The translations under genes and the position numbers were made by a program. Shown in pieces: positions 16,129 to 24,461 of a stretch of DNA of 32,366 nt. Position 1 is the stretch's first letter. The number at the start of each line of letters is the position of its first letter. The stretch covers positions 1 to 32,366 of the forward strand of contig JAFASF010000120.1 in NCBI GenBank assembly GCA_019244745.1, in the 5' to 3' direction. This DNA is from Solirubrobacterales bacterium. GTDB lineage: Bacteria > Actinomycetota > Thermoleophilia > Solirubrobacterales > Solirubrobacteraceae. The notes under the pieces were generated by a model. The model saw only the letters and a list, made by a program, of their open reading frames with translations. It searched no databases and was not told the origin of the DNA.

Positions 16129-16193
16129 CGATGCACAGAATAGACCCGCGCCCAGACGTCGCCGCCAGTGAGTGCTAGAGTCGTAACCATCTC

Positions 16194-16206
16194 CTATGCA
16201 GGATAG
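16194..16206. promoter_or_regulatory. Candidate BlaI operator 3 (CTAT-N5-ATAG)
   Basis: CTAT-GCAGG-ATAG has the same half-sites and spacing as the sites at the Rieske gene. It overlaps the proposed lipoprotein start (16196) and lies 66 bases upstream of the repressor start. Its reverse strand reads GTGCTACTAT, echoing GTGCTAT at site 1. An outer GTGCTA/TAGCAC pair (16172-16177, 16207-16212) adds symmetry. Confidence 0.55.
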
Positions 16207-17254
16207 TAGCACAGCATGGAGCAGGTTCCGGGGCGGGCTCGCTGGCCTGGCCGCGCTGGGTGTCGCAGCCGCGGCGGCAGGATGCGGCGACACCTCGGCC
16301 GCGGTGCCCGCGACGCGGCCCGCGACCCCCGCGGCCCAGGTAGCGCGCTGGACTCCGATCGTCCACGTTCGCCGGCCCCTCGACCTCGCCGGACCCCGCA
16401 GCGACGGGTCGCTGCTGCTGGCGGCCGCCGGGAGACTGTTCGTGCTCGGCCCCGGCGGGGCGGTCCATCCGTTCGCATCCGGCCCCGCCGGCTACCGGAG
16501 CCCAGGTGGCGAGGAACCGTACATCGCACTCGCGCCGCCGGTGGCGACCCAGCGGTCGTGCGGCTTCCAGGCCGGAACGGTGTATGCCCTGCGGCTCACC
16601 AATGGTCGTGGGGTCGTGGCGATCAGCCAATCCAGCGGCGTGCGGCGCCTGGCGCGCTTGAACGCTCCGGGGCTGATCGATGGGATCGCGTTCGATGGAA
16701 CCGGTCGCTTCGCCCACCGGCTGCTGGTGACGATCAATGCCGGATCCAAGACCACGGTCGACGCGATCGATTGCCGAGGCCGCGTTACCGCGATCACGCG
16801 CACCGCTCCTCGCGTCGAAGGAGGCATCGCGGTCGCGCCGGCGAGCTTCGGCCGCTTCGCCGGCGACCTCATCGCCCCGGGCGAGACTTCTGGGCGGATC
16901 TTCGCGGTCACCCCGGCCGGCCAGAGCCTGCTGGTCGCAGACTCAGGGCTGCCCCACGGCAACGACATCGGGGTCGAGAGCGAAGGCTTCGTGCCGTCGG
17001 GATCGCCCGACGCGCTGGTATCCGACCGGCTGACCCCCGGCAACCCGCACCCCGGCGACGACGTCGTGCTGAGCATCGGCGCCGGCGCCCTGCGAGCCGC
17101 CGGCGTGCGCCAAGGAGACCTACTGGTCGCGACCGAGGGAGGCGCCCTCACCGACGCGATCAGATGCACCAGGCTCGGATGCCGGGTCAGGCTCGTCGCC
17201 AAGGGGCCCGCGGTTGCACACATCGAGGGCCACATCACGTTCGCGCGCCCGTGA
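16196..17254 (+). CDS. Lipoprotein, predicted beta-propeller, function unknown
   Basis: 352 residues from ATG 16196. A signal peptide (AGLAALGVAAAAAGC) ends in a lipobox, so C30 would be lipidated and the protein anchored outside the membrane. The rest is built of repeated strand-rich blocks such as GRLFVLGPGGAVHPF, GTVYALRLTNGRGVVAI, GLIDGIAFDGTGRFAHRLLVT, GDLIAPGETSGRIFAVTPAG and GDLLVATEGGALTDAIRC. These suggest a six-bladed beta-propeller (SMP-30/NHL-like), but no active-site metal ligands are evident. Cys pairs near the middle and the end could form disulfides. It is divergent from the BlaI repressor with an operator-like palindrome over its start, so it is a likely regulon member; it could be the sensor input or an effector. 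Confidence 0.75.
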   Translation: MQDSSTAWSRFRGGLAGLAALGVAAAAAGCGDTSAAVPATRPATPAAQVARWTPIVHVRRPLDLAGPRSDGSLLLAAAGRLFVLGPGGAVHPFASGPAGYRSPGGEEPYIALAPPVATQRSCGFQAGTVYALRLTNGRGVVAISQSSGVRRLARLNAPGLIDGIAFDGTGRFAHRLLVTINAGSKTTVDAIDCRGRVTAITRTAPRVEGGIAVAPASFGRFAGDLIAPGETSGRIFAVTPAGQSLLVADSGLPHGNDIGVESEGFVPSGSPDALVSDRLTPGNPHPGDDVVLSIGAGALRAAGVRQGDLLVATEGGALTDAIRCTRLGCRVRLVAKGPAVAHIEGHITFARP

Positions 17255-17300
17255 TTTCAGCCGCGGGCTGGGAATGCGGCGATCGACTACTGTCCGAACC

Positions 17301-17948
17301 ATGAACGACGACTGGCGACTGCGCGTGCACATGCACGAAGACGGCCGAGCGCGCGCTTTGACCGAGCAACTCGACGCCACGGAGCTCGAGCATGACCTCG
17401 AGAACACCTTTCACGACCGAGTGGTCGTCTCGGTCGACGGCGCCGAGGTGTTCTGCTACACCGGGACGCGCGAGCAAGCCGAGCGCGCTCGGGAGGCGAT
17501 CGCCTCAATCGCCGCCAAGCACGGCTGGCAACCGGACTACGAGCTCCGGCACTGGCATCCGAGCGCGGAGGAGTGGGAGGACCCCGACGCTCCTCTGCCC
17601 GCAGACGCCGCCGGGCAGGCGGCCGAGCACGCGGAGCTGATGGAGCAGGAGCGTGAGGAATCGATCGAGCAGGGCTTTCCCGACTTCGAGGTCCGGGTGA
17701 CGTGTTCATCCCACCGGGAGACCGTCGAGCTCGCCCACACGCTGCGAGCGGAGGGGCTGCCGTGCGTGCAGCGCTGGAAGTACCTTTTGGTCGGCGTCGC
17801 GAACGAGGATGATGCGAACGCGCTCGCGGCGCGGCTGCGGGACGAGGCGCCGGCCGGGTGCACGGTCACGGCGGAGGGCAACCTGCGGGACGTCTACGAC
17901 GAGAGGCCGTTCAGCCCGTTCTCGTTCCTCGGCGGCCTGGGCGGCTGA
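17301..17948 (+). CDS. Unrecognised 215-residue acidic soluble protein
   Basis: It starts at ATG 17301 (MNDDWRLRVHMHEDG); the longer frame upstream of this is not protein-like. I do not recognise the family. Two alpha/beta halves of similar build are visible. Residues 5-75 run strand, helix (ALTEQLDA), strand (VVVSVDGAEVFCYTG), helix (REQAERAREAIASIAAKHG). Residues 130-200 run strand (FEVRVTCSS), helix (RETVELAHTLRAEG), strand (RWKYLLVGVAN), helix (EDDANALAARLRDEA). An acidic helix joins them. It looks like two ferredoxin-like or ACT/SPOR-like domains. There is no signal peptide or membrane segment. The end is a Gly/Phe tail (FSPFSFLGGLGG). It is convergent with the cupin gene. Confidence 0.8.
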   Translation: MNDDWRLRVHMHEDGRARALTEQLDATELEHDLENTFHDRVVVSVDGAEVFCYTGTREQAERAREAIASIAAKHGWQPDYELRHWHPSAEEWEDPDAPLPADAAGQAAEHAELMEQEREESIEQGFPDFEVRVTCSSHRETVELAHTLRAEGLPCVQRWKYLLVGVANEDDANALAARLRDEAPAGCTVTAEGNLRDVYDERPFSPFSFLGGLGG

Positions 17949-17960
17949 CCCGCCGAGTCT

Positions 17961-18311
17961 CTATTCGAACAGCTCCGAGTCGTGCTCTTCGAAGATCCGG
18001 GCGAAATCGCTGCGGTCCCCGGCATGGAGCGCCTTGATCAGCTGGTGGATCCGCGGGGTCATCACCAGCAGGTAGCGCGCGGGCTCCGACGACGGATTCC
18101 AGTAGGAATGCGGGGTGCCGCGCGTGACCAGGATGGACTTCCCTGCCGGAACCTCGCGCTCCTCGTCGCCGATCCGGAATCCCAGCTGACCCTCGAGCAC
18201 GATCCACGCCTCGTCGTCCGAGCGGTGCAGGTGCAGCCCGGCAATCGGCTGACCGGGACGGTCGCCGCGATCCGTCCAGTCGGCGATCACGAACGATTCG
18301 CTGACGATCAT
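17961..18311 (-). CDS. Small cupin-domain protein
   Basis: 116 residues from ATG 18311. It is a single cupin barrel: motif 1 is GLHLHRSDDEAWIVLEGQLGFRIG (His, His and Glu metal ligands) and motif 2 is VPAGKSILVTRGTPHSYWNPS (His ligand), followed by a short helical tail (RIHQLIKALHAGDRSDFARIFEEHDSELFE). It probably binds a divalent metal and a small ligand; the substrate is unknown. It overlaps the Lrp-type regulator upstream by ATGA, so the two are one operon. The cupin may degrade or sense the regulator's ligand, but that is inference. Confidence 0.88.
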   Translation of the reverse strand: MIVSESFVIADWTDRGDRPGQPIAGLHLHRSDDEAWIVLEGQLGFRIGDEEREVPAGKSILVTRGTPHSYWNPSSEPARYLLVMTPRIHQLIKALHAGDRSDFARIFEEHDSELFE

Positions 18312-18808
18312 GCGCTCGAGACGACCCCGTCGAGCGAGACGGGTCGAGCGGACACGGGCGAGGATTGGACGATCGAGGTCGTGGTCTGTCCGAATGGCGC
18401 GAGCTGATCGATCACTTCCTCGAGGTGGCCCACCGAGCGCACGTGGGCTCGTATCAGGTAGCAGTCCTCCCCCGTGATGCGATGACACTCGACGACCTCC
18501 GGGAGTGCCCGCGCGAGCTCTGAGACCTTGTGGAGCTGTCGTGGTGCTGGGCGGATTCTTATGAACGCGCTCAGCGTGTACCCGACTGAGACAGGGTCGA
18601 CCACCGCCCGGTAGCCCCGGATGATGCCCTGGCCCTCGAGCCGCTGGACGCGCTCCGCGACAGCTGGCGCGGAGAGGCCGACGCGGCGACCGAGCTCGGC
18701 CATGCTGAGGCGAGCATCCTGCTGGAGCTCGGCCAGGAGGCGCCGATTGGTGTCATCGAGCAGCGCACCGTTACCAGATCCGAGAACTTGCCTTTGATTC
18801 GTAAGCAT
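18308..18808 (-). CDS. Lrp/AsnC-family transcriptional regulator
   Basis: 166 residues from ATG 18808. The N-terminal HTH spans about 16-65 (LLDDTNRRLLAELQQDARLSMAELGRRVGLSAPAVAERVQRLEGQGIIRGYRAVVD). A RAM/ligand-binding alpha-beta domain spans about 70-145 (LSAFIRIRPAPRQLHKVSELARALPEVVECHRITGEDCYLIRAHV, then LEEVIDQLAPFGQTTTSIV). This is a normal single Lrp/AsnC protein that senses an amino acid or similar metabolite. It is divergent from an EamA exporter gene with a 42-base gap containing two short palindromes, the classic layout of a local regulator and its transporter. The cupin gene follows in the same operon. Confidence 0.93.
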   Translation of the reverse strand: MLTNQRQVLGSGNGALLDDTNRRLLAELQQDARLSMAELGRRVGLSAPAVAERVQRLEGQGIIRGYRAVVDPVSVGYTLSAFIRIRPAPRQLHKVSELARALPEVVECHRITGEDCYLIRAHVRSVGHLEEVIDQLAPFGQTTTSIVQSSPVSARPVSLDGVVSSA

Positions 18809-18822
18809 GACCACATTTATAC

Positions 18823-18843
18823 CTGAGATCAGCCATGTACATG
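18823..18843. promoter_or_regulatory. Palindromes in the Lrp/EamA divergent gap
   Basis: CTGAGATCAG (18823-18832) and the perfect ten-base palindrome CATGTACATG (18834-18843) lie side by side in the 42 bases between the two start codons. They are candidate Lrp-type sites, chosen by position. Confidence 0.4.
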
Positions 18844-18850
18844 CGCGGGC

Positions 18851-19816
18851 GTGCTGGCGAACCTGTGGCTCATGGACCGTCCTAGCCGGCCACCGCCCCA
18901 CGCGTATTTCGCGATCAGCGCGCTGTTTCACTACCTCGGCCCATCCTTCGCCGTGCTGCTGTTCGCGCGCGTGCCGGTGCTCGGCGTGGCCTGGCTGCGA
19001 ATCGCCGCCGCGGCGGCGGTGTTCGCGTGCTGGCGGCGCCCGTGGCGAGTCCTGCGCGGTCCCGAGCCGGGCATGCGGCGTCTGCTGGTCGGCTGGGGCG
19101 CCACTCTCGCGGCGATGAACTGCTGCTTCTACGAGGCGATCGACAGGCTGCCGCTCGGCACCGTGGCCGCGATCGAGTTTCTCCCGGTGATCGCGCTCGC
19201 CGCGCTGGGAGCGCGCACGGCGCGCAACGCCGCCGCGCTCCTCCTGGCGGTCGCGGGCGTGTTCCTGCTCACGCACGTGCAGCTGTCGCTTGAGCCGATC
19301 GGCCTGGCGTTTGCGTTCGCCAACGCGGCCCTGTTCGCCACGTACATCGTGCTGGCGCACCGCGTCGCCCGGCACCCCGGTGTGCGCGGGATCGACGGAC
19401 TTGCGGCAGCCATGCTGGTCGCCGCCGTGGTGGTCACGCCGATCGCGGGCATCCAGGCCGCCGGGGCGCTCGCGGATCCGGTTGCGCTGCTGGCGGGCGT
19501 CGGAGTCGGGATCTCATCGTCGGTCATCCCGTACGTCACCGACCAACTGGCGATGGCCCGGCTCAGCCGCGCCACCTATGCGCTCATGGTCGCGTTGCTG
19601 CCGGCGATCGCGACCGTCGTGGGTCTCGTGGTGCTGGCGCAGGTTCCCACGCCGGCGGAGGCTACGGGCGTGGCGCTCGTGGTCTGCGGGGTGGGCGTGC
19701 ACCGCGAGCGGGACCCCGAGCCCGAGAAACTCCCCGCGTGTGAGCGGTTTGCCGACACGCGGCCGCCCGCTTGGAGTATCTTCGCCAGGCGTGGCCGTGC
19801 CGGCCACTTCCCCTGA
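18851..19816 (+). CDS. EamA/DMT-superfamily transporter
   Basis: 321 residues from GTG 18851 (ATG 18872 is an alternative). About ten hydrophobic helices are arranged in two EamA halves. The first ends with the [25 protein letters not shown] signature and the second with [57 protein letters not shown]. RhtA/threonine-homoserine exporter-like proteins share these features, so efflux of an amino acid or metabolite is likely. The divergent Lrp regulator fits amino-acid export. The last 35 residues after [11 protein letters not shown] are hydrophilic and unlike the family. The stop is 20 bases before coxS, so read-through into the hydroxylase operon is possible. Confidence 0.88.
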   Translation: MLANLWLMDRPSRPPPHAYFAISALFHYLGPSFAVLLFARVPVLGVAWLRIAAAAAVFACWRRPWRVLRGPEPGMRRLLVGWGATLAAMNCCFYEAIDRLPLGTVAAIEFLPVIALAALGARTARNAAALLLAVAGVFLLTHVQLSLEPIGLAFAFANAALFATYIVLAHRVARHPGVRGIDGLAAAMLVAAVVVTPIAGIQAAGALADPVALLAGVGVGISSSVIPYVTDQLAMARLSRATYALMVALLPAIATVVGLVVLAQVPTPAEATGVALVVCGVGVHRERDPEPEKLPACERFADTRPPAWSIFARRGRAGHFP

Positions 19817-19821
19817 GAACT

Positions 19822-19828
19822 AAGGAGG
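19822..19828 (+). promoter_or_regulatory. Strong ribosome binding site of coxS
   Basis: AAGGAGG lies 8 bases before ATG 19837. Most genes in this window have weak or no Shine-Dalgarno, so this marks the head of the hydroxylase operon and fixes the coxS start. Confidence 0.85.
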
Positions 19829-19836
19829 GAGAGGGA

Positions 19837-20343
19837 ATGAGCAAAACCGTTGCGGTGCAGCTACAGGTCAACGGAGCGACCCACCGCCTCGAGGTGGAGC
19901 CGCGCCTGTTGCTCGTGCATGCGCTGCGCGACAACCTCGGTTTCACGGGCACCCACGTCGGTTGCGACACATCCAACTGCGGAGCGTGCACCGTGCACAT
20001 GGAGGGCCGGGCGGTGAAATCCTGCACCGTGCTCGCGGTGCAGGCGGACGGAGCGCAGATCACGACGATCGAAGGCATGGCCTCCGACGGGCAGCTGCAT
20101 CCGCTACAGGAGGCGTTCTGGAACGACCACGGGCTCCAGTGCGGCTATTGCACGCCCGGGATGATCATGGCCGCCGCCGCGCTGCTGGCCGAGAACCCGA
20201 ATCCGACCGAGGACGAGGTTCGGCACGGCCTCGAGGGCAATCTCTGCCGTTGCACGGGCTACCACAACATCGTCAAGGCGGTCCTCGACGCGGCCAAGAC
20301 CAAGGGCGCCACCGTCGCCCAGCAGCCGGAGGTGACGGCATGA
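19837..20343 (+). CDS. coxS: Molybdenum hydroxylase small [2Fe-2S] subunit, CoxS-like
   Basis: 168 residues from ATG 19837. A plant-type [2Fe-2S] domain has C43-x4-C48-x2-C51 and C63. The C-terminal helical cluster domain has C102-x2-C105 and C137-x-C139 ([20 protein letters not shown]). All eight ligands are present, as in CO dehydrogenase and xanthine dehydrogenase family small subunits. It passes electrons from the molybdenum site to FAD in CoxM. It is slightly longer at the C-terminus than most ([14 protein letters not shown]). It is the first gene of a same-strand run ending at about 28.8 kb and overlaps coxL by ATGA. Order S-L-M is that of form II clusters. Confidence 0.95.
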   Translation: MSKTVAVQLQVNGATHRLEVEPRLLLVHALRDNLGFTGTHVGCDTSNCGACTVHMEGRAVKSCTVLAVQADGAQITTIEGMASDGQLHPLQEAFWNDHGLQCGYCTPGMIMAAAALLAENPNPTEDEVRHGLEGNLCRCTGYHNIVKAVLDAAKTKGATVAQQPEVTA

Positions 20344-22760
20344 GCACTGGCGAAGCCTCGACGCAGGCCACCCGGATCGCGGCCGAGCAGACCGACGCTG
20401 CACCCGCGCCGAGCAATCACGTCGGGCAGGCCCTGCGGCGCAAGGAGGATCCCCGCCTGATCACCGGCAAGGGCACGTACGTGGATGACATCAACCTCAC
20501 CGGCCAGCTGTGGGCGGCGTGGGTCCGCTCGCCCGAGGCGCACGCGAAGATCGTCTCGATCGACACCTCCCAGGCCAAAGCGCGTGACGGTGTCCGTGCG
20601 GTGTACACCCATGAGGACCTGGACATCGAGGCCAGTCTGCCCATGGCGTGGGTCCCGCCCGGCATCGAGGTGAACACCCCCGATCACTGGGTCCTCGCCA
20701 AGGGCGAGGTCAAACACGTGGGTGATCCGGTCGCGCTCGTCGTCGGCGACGATCGCTACGAGGTCTTCGACGCCGCCGAGGACGTGATCGTCGAGTATGA
20801 CCCGCTGCCGGTGGTCACCGATCCGGAGAAGGCGCTCGAGTCCGACTCCCCGGTGATCCACGAGCAGTTCGCGACCAACAAGGTCAGCGAGTGGTCGCTC
20901 GGGGGCGGCGATCTCGAGGCCGGGTTCGCCGAGGCGGACGTCGTCGTCGAACGGCGAATCGTCAACCACCGCATCGCCGGAGCGGCGATCGAGCCGCGGG
21001 GGGTGCTGGCCGACTTCCGGGCCGACAGGCTGACCGTGTGGAGCTCAACTCAGATCCCACACCTCCTGCGCCCGTTCCTGTCGATGCTGCTGGGCATCAG
21101 CGAGGACAGGGTCCGGGTGATCGCTCCCGAGGTGGGAGGCGGATTTGGCTCCAAGCTTCAGGTCTACGCCGAGGAGGTCGGCTGCGCGTGGGCGTCCCGC
21201 AAGCTCGGACGTCCCGTGAAGTGGATCGAGACGCGCTCGGAGGGGATGATGGTCACCCACCACGGCCGTGACCAGATCGACACGGTCCGCGTCGGCGCCA
21301 AGCGCGATGGGACGATCACCGCGTGGCACTCGAAGATCCTGGCCGACATCGGCGCTTACCAGATGTTCTTCACGCCAATGATCCCGGAGCTGAGCGCGTT
21401 CGTCATGTGCGGTGTGTACAAGACGCCGGCCGTACAGACCGACGTCGTCAACGTGATGACGAACAAGTTCCCCACCGACGCGATCCGGGGGGCGGGGCGG
21501 CCCGAGGCGACCCACATGATCGAGGTCACCATGGACCAGCTCGCGCAAGAGCTCGATATGGATCCGCTGGAGCTGCGGCGCAAGAACTTCATCCCGCCGT
21601 TCTCGGAGGGCCACGAGACCCCAATCGGCGTCGTCTACGACTCGGGGAACTACGAGCTGGCGCTGAACAAGCTGCTCGAGCACATCGACCCCGCAAAGGT
21701 GCGCCAGGAGGCCGCGGAGCTACGCGAGCGTGGCATCTACCGCGGCATCGGCTTCTGCACCTACACCGAGATCTGCGGTAACGCGCCCTCGCGGATAGTG
21801 GGTCCGTCCGGATTCGGCGTGCAGGGCGGCGGATGGGAGTCCGCCGCGGTGCGCGTCCACGCCAGCGGCGCGGTGACGCTGTACACGGGCACCTCGCCTC
21901 ACGGGCAGGGCCACGAGACCGGGTTCGCGCAGATCGTGGCCGACCGGCTCGGGATCGATCCGGCACAGGTCGACGTCATCCACGGCGATACCCAAGCCGG
22001 CCCGTGGGGACTCGACACCTACGGCTCGCGCACGCTCGCCGTGGGTGGCGAGGCGGCCGCGCGCGCGGCGGGCAAAGTGGCGGCCAAGGCCAGGGAGATC
22101 GTCGCCCACCAGCTCGAGGCCGACCCGGCCGACATCGAGTTGCGCGAAGGCAGGTTCTCCGTGCGAGGGTCTCCGGACAAGGGAATGACGCTGTCCGAGG
22201 TGGCGGGCGCCGCGTACGCGCCCGAGAACATCCCCGAGGGGATGGAGCCCGGGCTCGACGAACAGTCCTTCTACGATCCGGAGAACTTCGTGTTCCCGTT
22301 TGGCGCGCACGCGTGCGTCGTCGACGTCGACGCGGAGACGGGCAAGATCGACGTCGTGCGCTACGTCGCGGTCGACGACTGCGGACCGGCGATCAACCCG
22401 ATGCTGATCGACGGCCAGGTGCACGGAGGGATCGTCCACGGCGTCGGACAGGCGCTCTACGAGCGAATCCACTACGACCAGGACGGTCAGCTCGTGACCG
22501 GGTCGTTCGTGGACTACGCGCTGCCGACGGCCGCGGAGATGCCGAGCTTCGAGACCGACCGCACCGAGACGCCGTCGCCGGTGAACTCACTGCGGGTCAA
22601 GGGCGTCGGCGAGGCCGGAACAATCGCCGCCAGTCCGACGGTCACGAACGCCGTGATCGACGCGCTCCGGCCGCTGGGAGTCACGTTCATCAACATGCCG
22701 CTCAGCCCGATGCGCGTATGGGAGGCGATCCAGGAAGCCAAGGGAGGTGTCGCAGCATGA
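20340..22760 (+). CDS. coxL: Form II CoxL-like molybdenum-binding large subunit
   Basis: 806 residues from ATG 20340. It is a xanthine dehydrogenase-family large subunit: N-terminal a/b hammerhead ([22 protein letters not shown]), then the molybdopterin domain with GGGFGSK, the active-site loop D-A381-I-R-G-A-G-R387, [12 protein letters not shown], and a C-terminal [18 protein letters not shown] with the catalytic Glu (about 758). Genuine CO dehydrogenases (form I) carry AYxCSFR with a selenium/copper-site Cys. Here the loop is the AYRGAGR type with Tyr replaced by Ile and no Cys, so this is form II and probably does not oxidise CO. The substrate is unknown and could be an aldehyde or heterocycle. 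It overlaps coxM by ATGA. Confidence 0.93.
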   Translation: MSTGEASTQATRIAAEQTDAAPAPSNHVGQALRRKEDPRLITGKGTYVDDINLTGQLWAAWVRSPEAHAKIVSIDTSQAKARDGVRAVYTHEDLDIEASLPMAWVPPGIEVNTPDHWVLAKGEVKHVGDPVALVVGDDRYEVFDAAEDVIVEYDPLPVVTDPEKALESDSPVIHEQFATNKVSEWSLGGGDLEAGFAEADVVVERRIVNHRIAGAAIEPRGVLADFRADRLTVWSSTQIPHLLRPFLSMLLGISEDRVRVIAPEVGGGFGSKLQVYAEEVGCAWASRKLGRPVKWIETRSEGMMVTHHGRDQIDTVRVGAKRDGTITAWHSKILADIGAYQMFFTPMIPELSAFVMCGVYKTPAVQTDVVNVMTNKFPTDAIRGAGRPEATHMIEVTMDQLAQELDMDPLELRRKNFIPPFSEGHETPIGVVYDSGNYELALNKLLEHIDPAKVRQEAAELRERGIYRGIGFCTYTEICGNAPSRIVGPSGFGVQGGGWESAAVRVHASGAVTLYTGTSPHGQGHETGFAQIVADRLGIDPAQVDVIHGDTQAGPWGLDTYGSRTLAVGGEAAARAAGKVAAKAREIVAHQLEADPADIELREGRFSVRGSPDKGMTLSEVAGAAYAPENIPEGMEPGLDEQSFYDPENFVFPFGAHACVVDVDAETGKIDVVRYVAVDDCGPAINPMLIDGQVHGGIVHGVGQALYERIHYDQDGQLVTGSFVDYALPTAAEMPSFETDRTETPSPVNSLRVKGVGEAGTIAASPTVTNAVIDALRPLGVTFINMPLSPMRVWEAIQEAKGGVAA

Positions 22761-23602
22761 TCCCCGCGGAATTCGATTACACGGCTCCGGAGTCGCTGGA
22801 CGCAGCGATCAAGGCCCTCGCCGACGGTGGCGAGGACGCCAAGCTGCTCGCCGGCGGGCACTCGCTGCTTCCGCTGATGAAGCTGCGGCTCGCCGCGCCC
22901 GCGTTGCTCGTCGATCTGCGCAAGGTGCCCGGTCTGCACGGCATCGAACGCGAGGACGGCAGCTGGCGGATCGGTGCGATGACGCCGCACACGGACCTCG
23001 AGCACTCGCCTCAGCTCGGGATCTTCGCCAAGGCCGCCGGCACGATCGCCGATCCTCAGGTGCGAAACCGCGGGACGGTCGGGGGCTCCCTCGCTCACGG
23101 CGATCCGGCCTCCGACCTGCCGGCGGTGCTGCTCGCCGCCGACGGCAGCGTCACCGTACAGGGTCCGGGCGGTCAGCGCGCGATCAGTGCCGGGGAGCTG
23201 TTCCGCGACTACATGGAGACCGCGATCGAGCCCACCGAGGTGCTGACCGAGGTGCGGATCCCGTCGCTCGACGGCTGGGGCTTCGGTTATGAGAAGTTCA
23301 ACCGTCGCAGCGAGGACTGGGCGATGGTCGCGGTCAGTGCGCTCGTCAAACAGACCGGCGACATCTGCGAGGAAGTGCGGGTCGGCCTGACCAACATGGG
23401 GTCGGTGCCCCTGCGCGCCGGGGCGGTGGAGGAGGCCCTGCGCGGCAAGCCCTTGTCGGCCGAGAGCATCGCCAGCGCTGCCGAGCAGGCCGCCGAGGGG
23501 ACCGATCCGCCGGCCGATCTCAACGCCAGCACTGACTACAAGCGACACCTGGCGAGGGTGCTGTGCCGGCGCGCGCTCGGGCAGGCAGCGGGGCTGACAT
23601 AG
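22757..23602 (+). CDS. coxM: FAD-binding medium subunit, CoxM-like
   Basis: 281 residues from ATG 22757. It has the FAD-binding PCMH fold, with AGGHSLLPLMKLRLA near residue 33 and TVGGSLAHGDPASDLP near 112, both contacting FAD, and a C-terminal CO-dehydrogenase flavoprotein domain (YEKFNRRSEDWAMVAVSALV...GLTNMGSVPLRAGAVEEALRG). All expected motifs are present and the length is normal. It accepts electrons from CoxS and hands them to quinone or another acceptor. The next gene, coxD, starts 7 bases downstream. Confidence 0.95.
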   Translation: MIPAEFDYTAPESLDAAIKALADGGEDAKLLAGGHSLLPLMKLRLAAPALLVDLRKVPGLHGIEREDGSWRIGAMTPHTDLEHSPQLGIFAKAAGTIADPQVRNRGTVGGSLAHGDPASDLPAVLLAADGSVTVQGPGGQRAISAGELFRDYMETAIEPTEVLTEVRIPSLDGWGFGYEKFNRRSEDWAMVAVSALVKQTGDICEEVRVGLTNMGSVPLRAGAVEEALRGKPLSAESIASAAEQAAEGTDPPADLNASTDYKRHLARVLCRRALGQAAGLT

Positions 23603-23609
23603 TCTGGGT

Positions 23610-24461
23610 GTGAGCTTCGCGGACATAGGATCAGTCGAGGCGGCGGGCGCCCGGCTCGCCTCCCAGCACTACCTGGCCGACCGGCCACTGGCGCTGGCGG
23701 TGCACCTGGCGGTCACCCTCGAACAGCCCTTGCTGCTCGAGGGTGAGGCGGGCGTGGGCAAAACCGAGGTCGCTCGGGCGCTTGCCGGCGCCACCGGCGC
23801 GCGGCTTATCCGCCTGCAGTGTCACGAGGGCATCGACCTGCACCATGCCGTCTACGACTGGGACTATCCCCGCCAGCTGCTGGCGCTGCGAGCGGCCGAG
23901 GCGGGGATCGACGAGGGCGAGCTGTTCTCACGGCGCTTTCTGTTGCGCCGTCCGTTGCTCGACGCGCTCGAGCACGATGGTCCGGTCGTCCTGCTGATCG
24001 ACGAGATCGACCGGGCCGATGACGAGTTCGAGGCGTTCCTGCTCGAGTTCCTGAGCGATTTCGCGGTGACGATCCCCGAGCTGGGAACCGTCTCCGCGCG
24101 CCGGCGGCCGGTGGTCGTGCTCACCTCGAACCGCACGCGGGAGCTCCACGATGCGCTCAAGCGGCGCTGCCTCTACCACTGGATCGACTACCCGAGCCCC
24201 CAGCGCGAGCGGGAGATCGTGCACGCCCGGATACCGGGCGTCCCGGAGGCGATCGCGGTCCGGGTCGTCGCCGCGGTGAGCCGGCTGCGCCAACAGGGGG
24301 ATCTGTACAAGATGCCCGGCGTGGGGGAGACGCTCGTGTGGGCGCAGGCGCTCCTGGCGCTGGGCGACAACGCCGACCTCGACGAGACACTCGGAGCGGC
24401 GCTGAAGGTCCACGAGGACCTGGTTCGGGTGCGGGATCGGAAGGTGCTCGAGGGTGTCTGA
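23610..24461 (+). CDS. coxD: CoxD-like MoxR-family AAA+ ATPase
   Basis: 283 residues from GTG 23610. Walker A is G45-EAGVGKT, Walker B is LLIDEIDRAD at about 128-137, and TSNRTRELHDALKRRCLYHWIDYP is the sensor/arginine-finger region. This is the MoxR/CoxD family. In CO dehydrogenase systems CoxD, with CoxE, unfolds or remodels the large subunit so that the active-site cluster can be completed. Here it sits directly after the three structural genes and overlaps the VWA partner gene by eight bases, so it is a dedicated maturation factor for this form II enzyme. Confidence 0.93.
   Translation: MSFADIGSVEAAGARLASQHYLADRPLALAVHLAVTLEQPLLLEGEAGVGKTEVARALAGATGARLIRLQCHEGIDLHHAVYDWDYPRQLLALRAAEAGIDEGELFSRRFLLRRPLLDALEHDGPVVLLIDEIDRADDEFEAFLLEFLSDFAVTIPELGTVSARRRPVVVLTSNRTRELHDALKRRCLYHWIDYPSPQREREIVHARIPGVPEAIAVRVVAAVSRLRQQGDLYKMPGVGETLVWAQALLALGDNADLDETLGAALKVHEDLVRVRDRKVLEGV

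Noticed and set aside
16212-17304. 362-residue plus-strand frame overlapping the lipoprotein
   Set aside because: It is Arg/Gly/Pro-rich with no motif, while the other frame has a lipobox and propeller-like repeats.
19962-20339. Longer coxL frame starting inside coxS
   Set aside because: The first 126 residues are Arg/Gly-rich and lie in another frame of the real coxS gene; coxL proper begins at ATG 20340.
20340-22760. Genuine (form I) CO dehydrogenase
   Set aside because: The active-site loop is AIRGAGR without the AYxCSFR Cys, and gene order is S-L-M.
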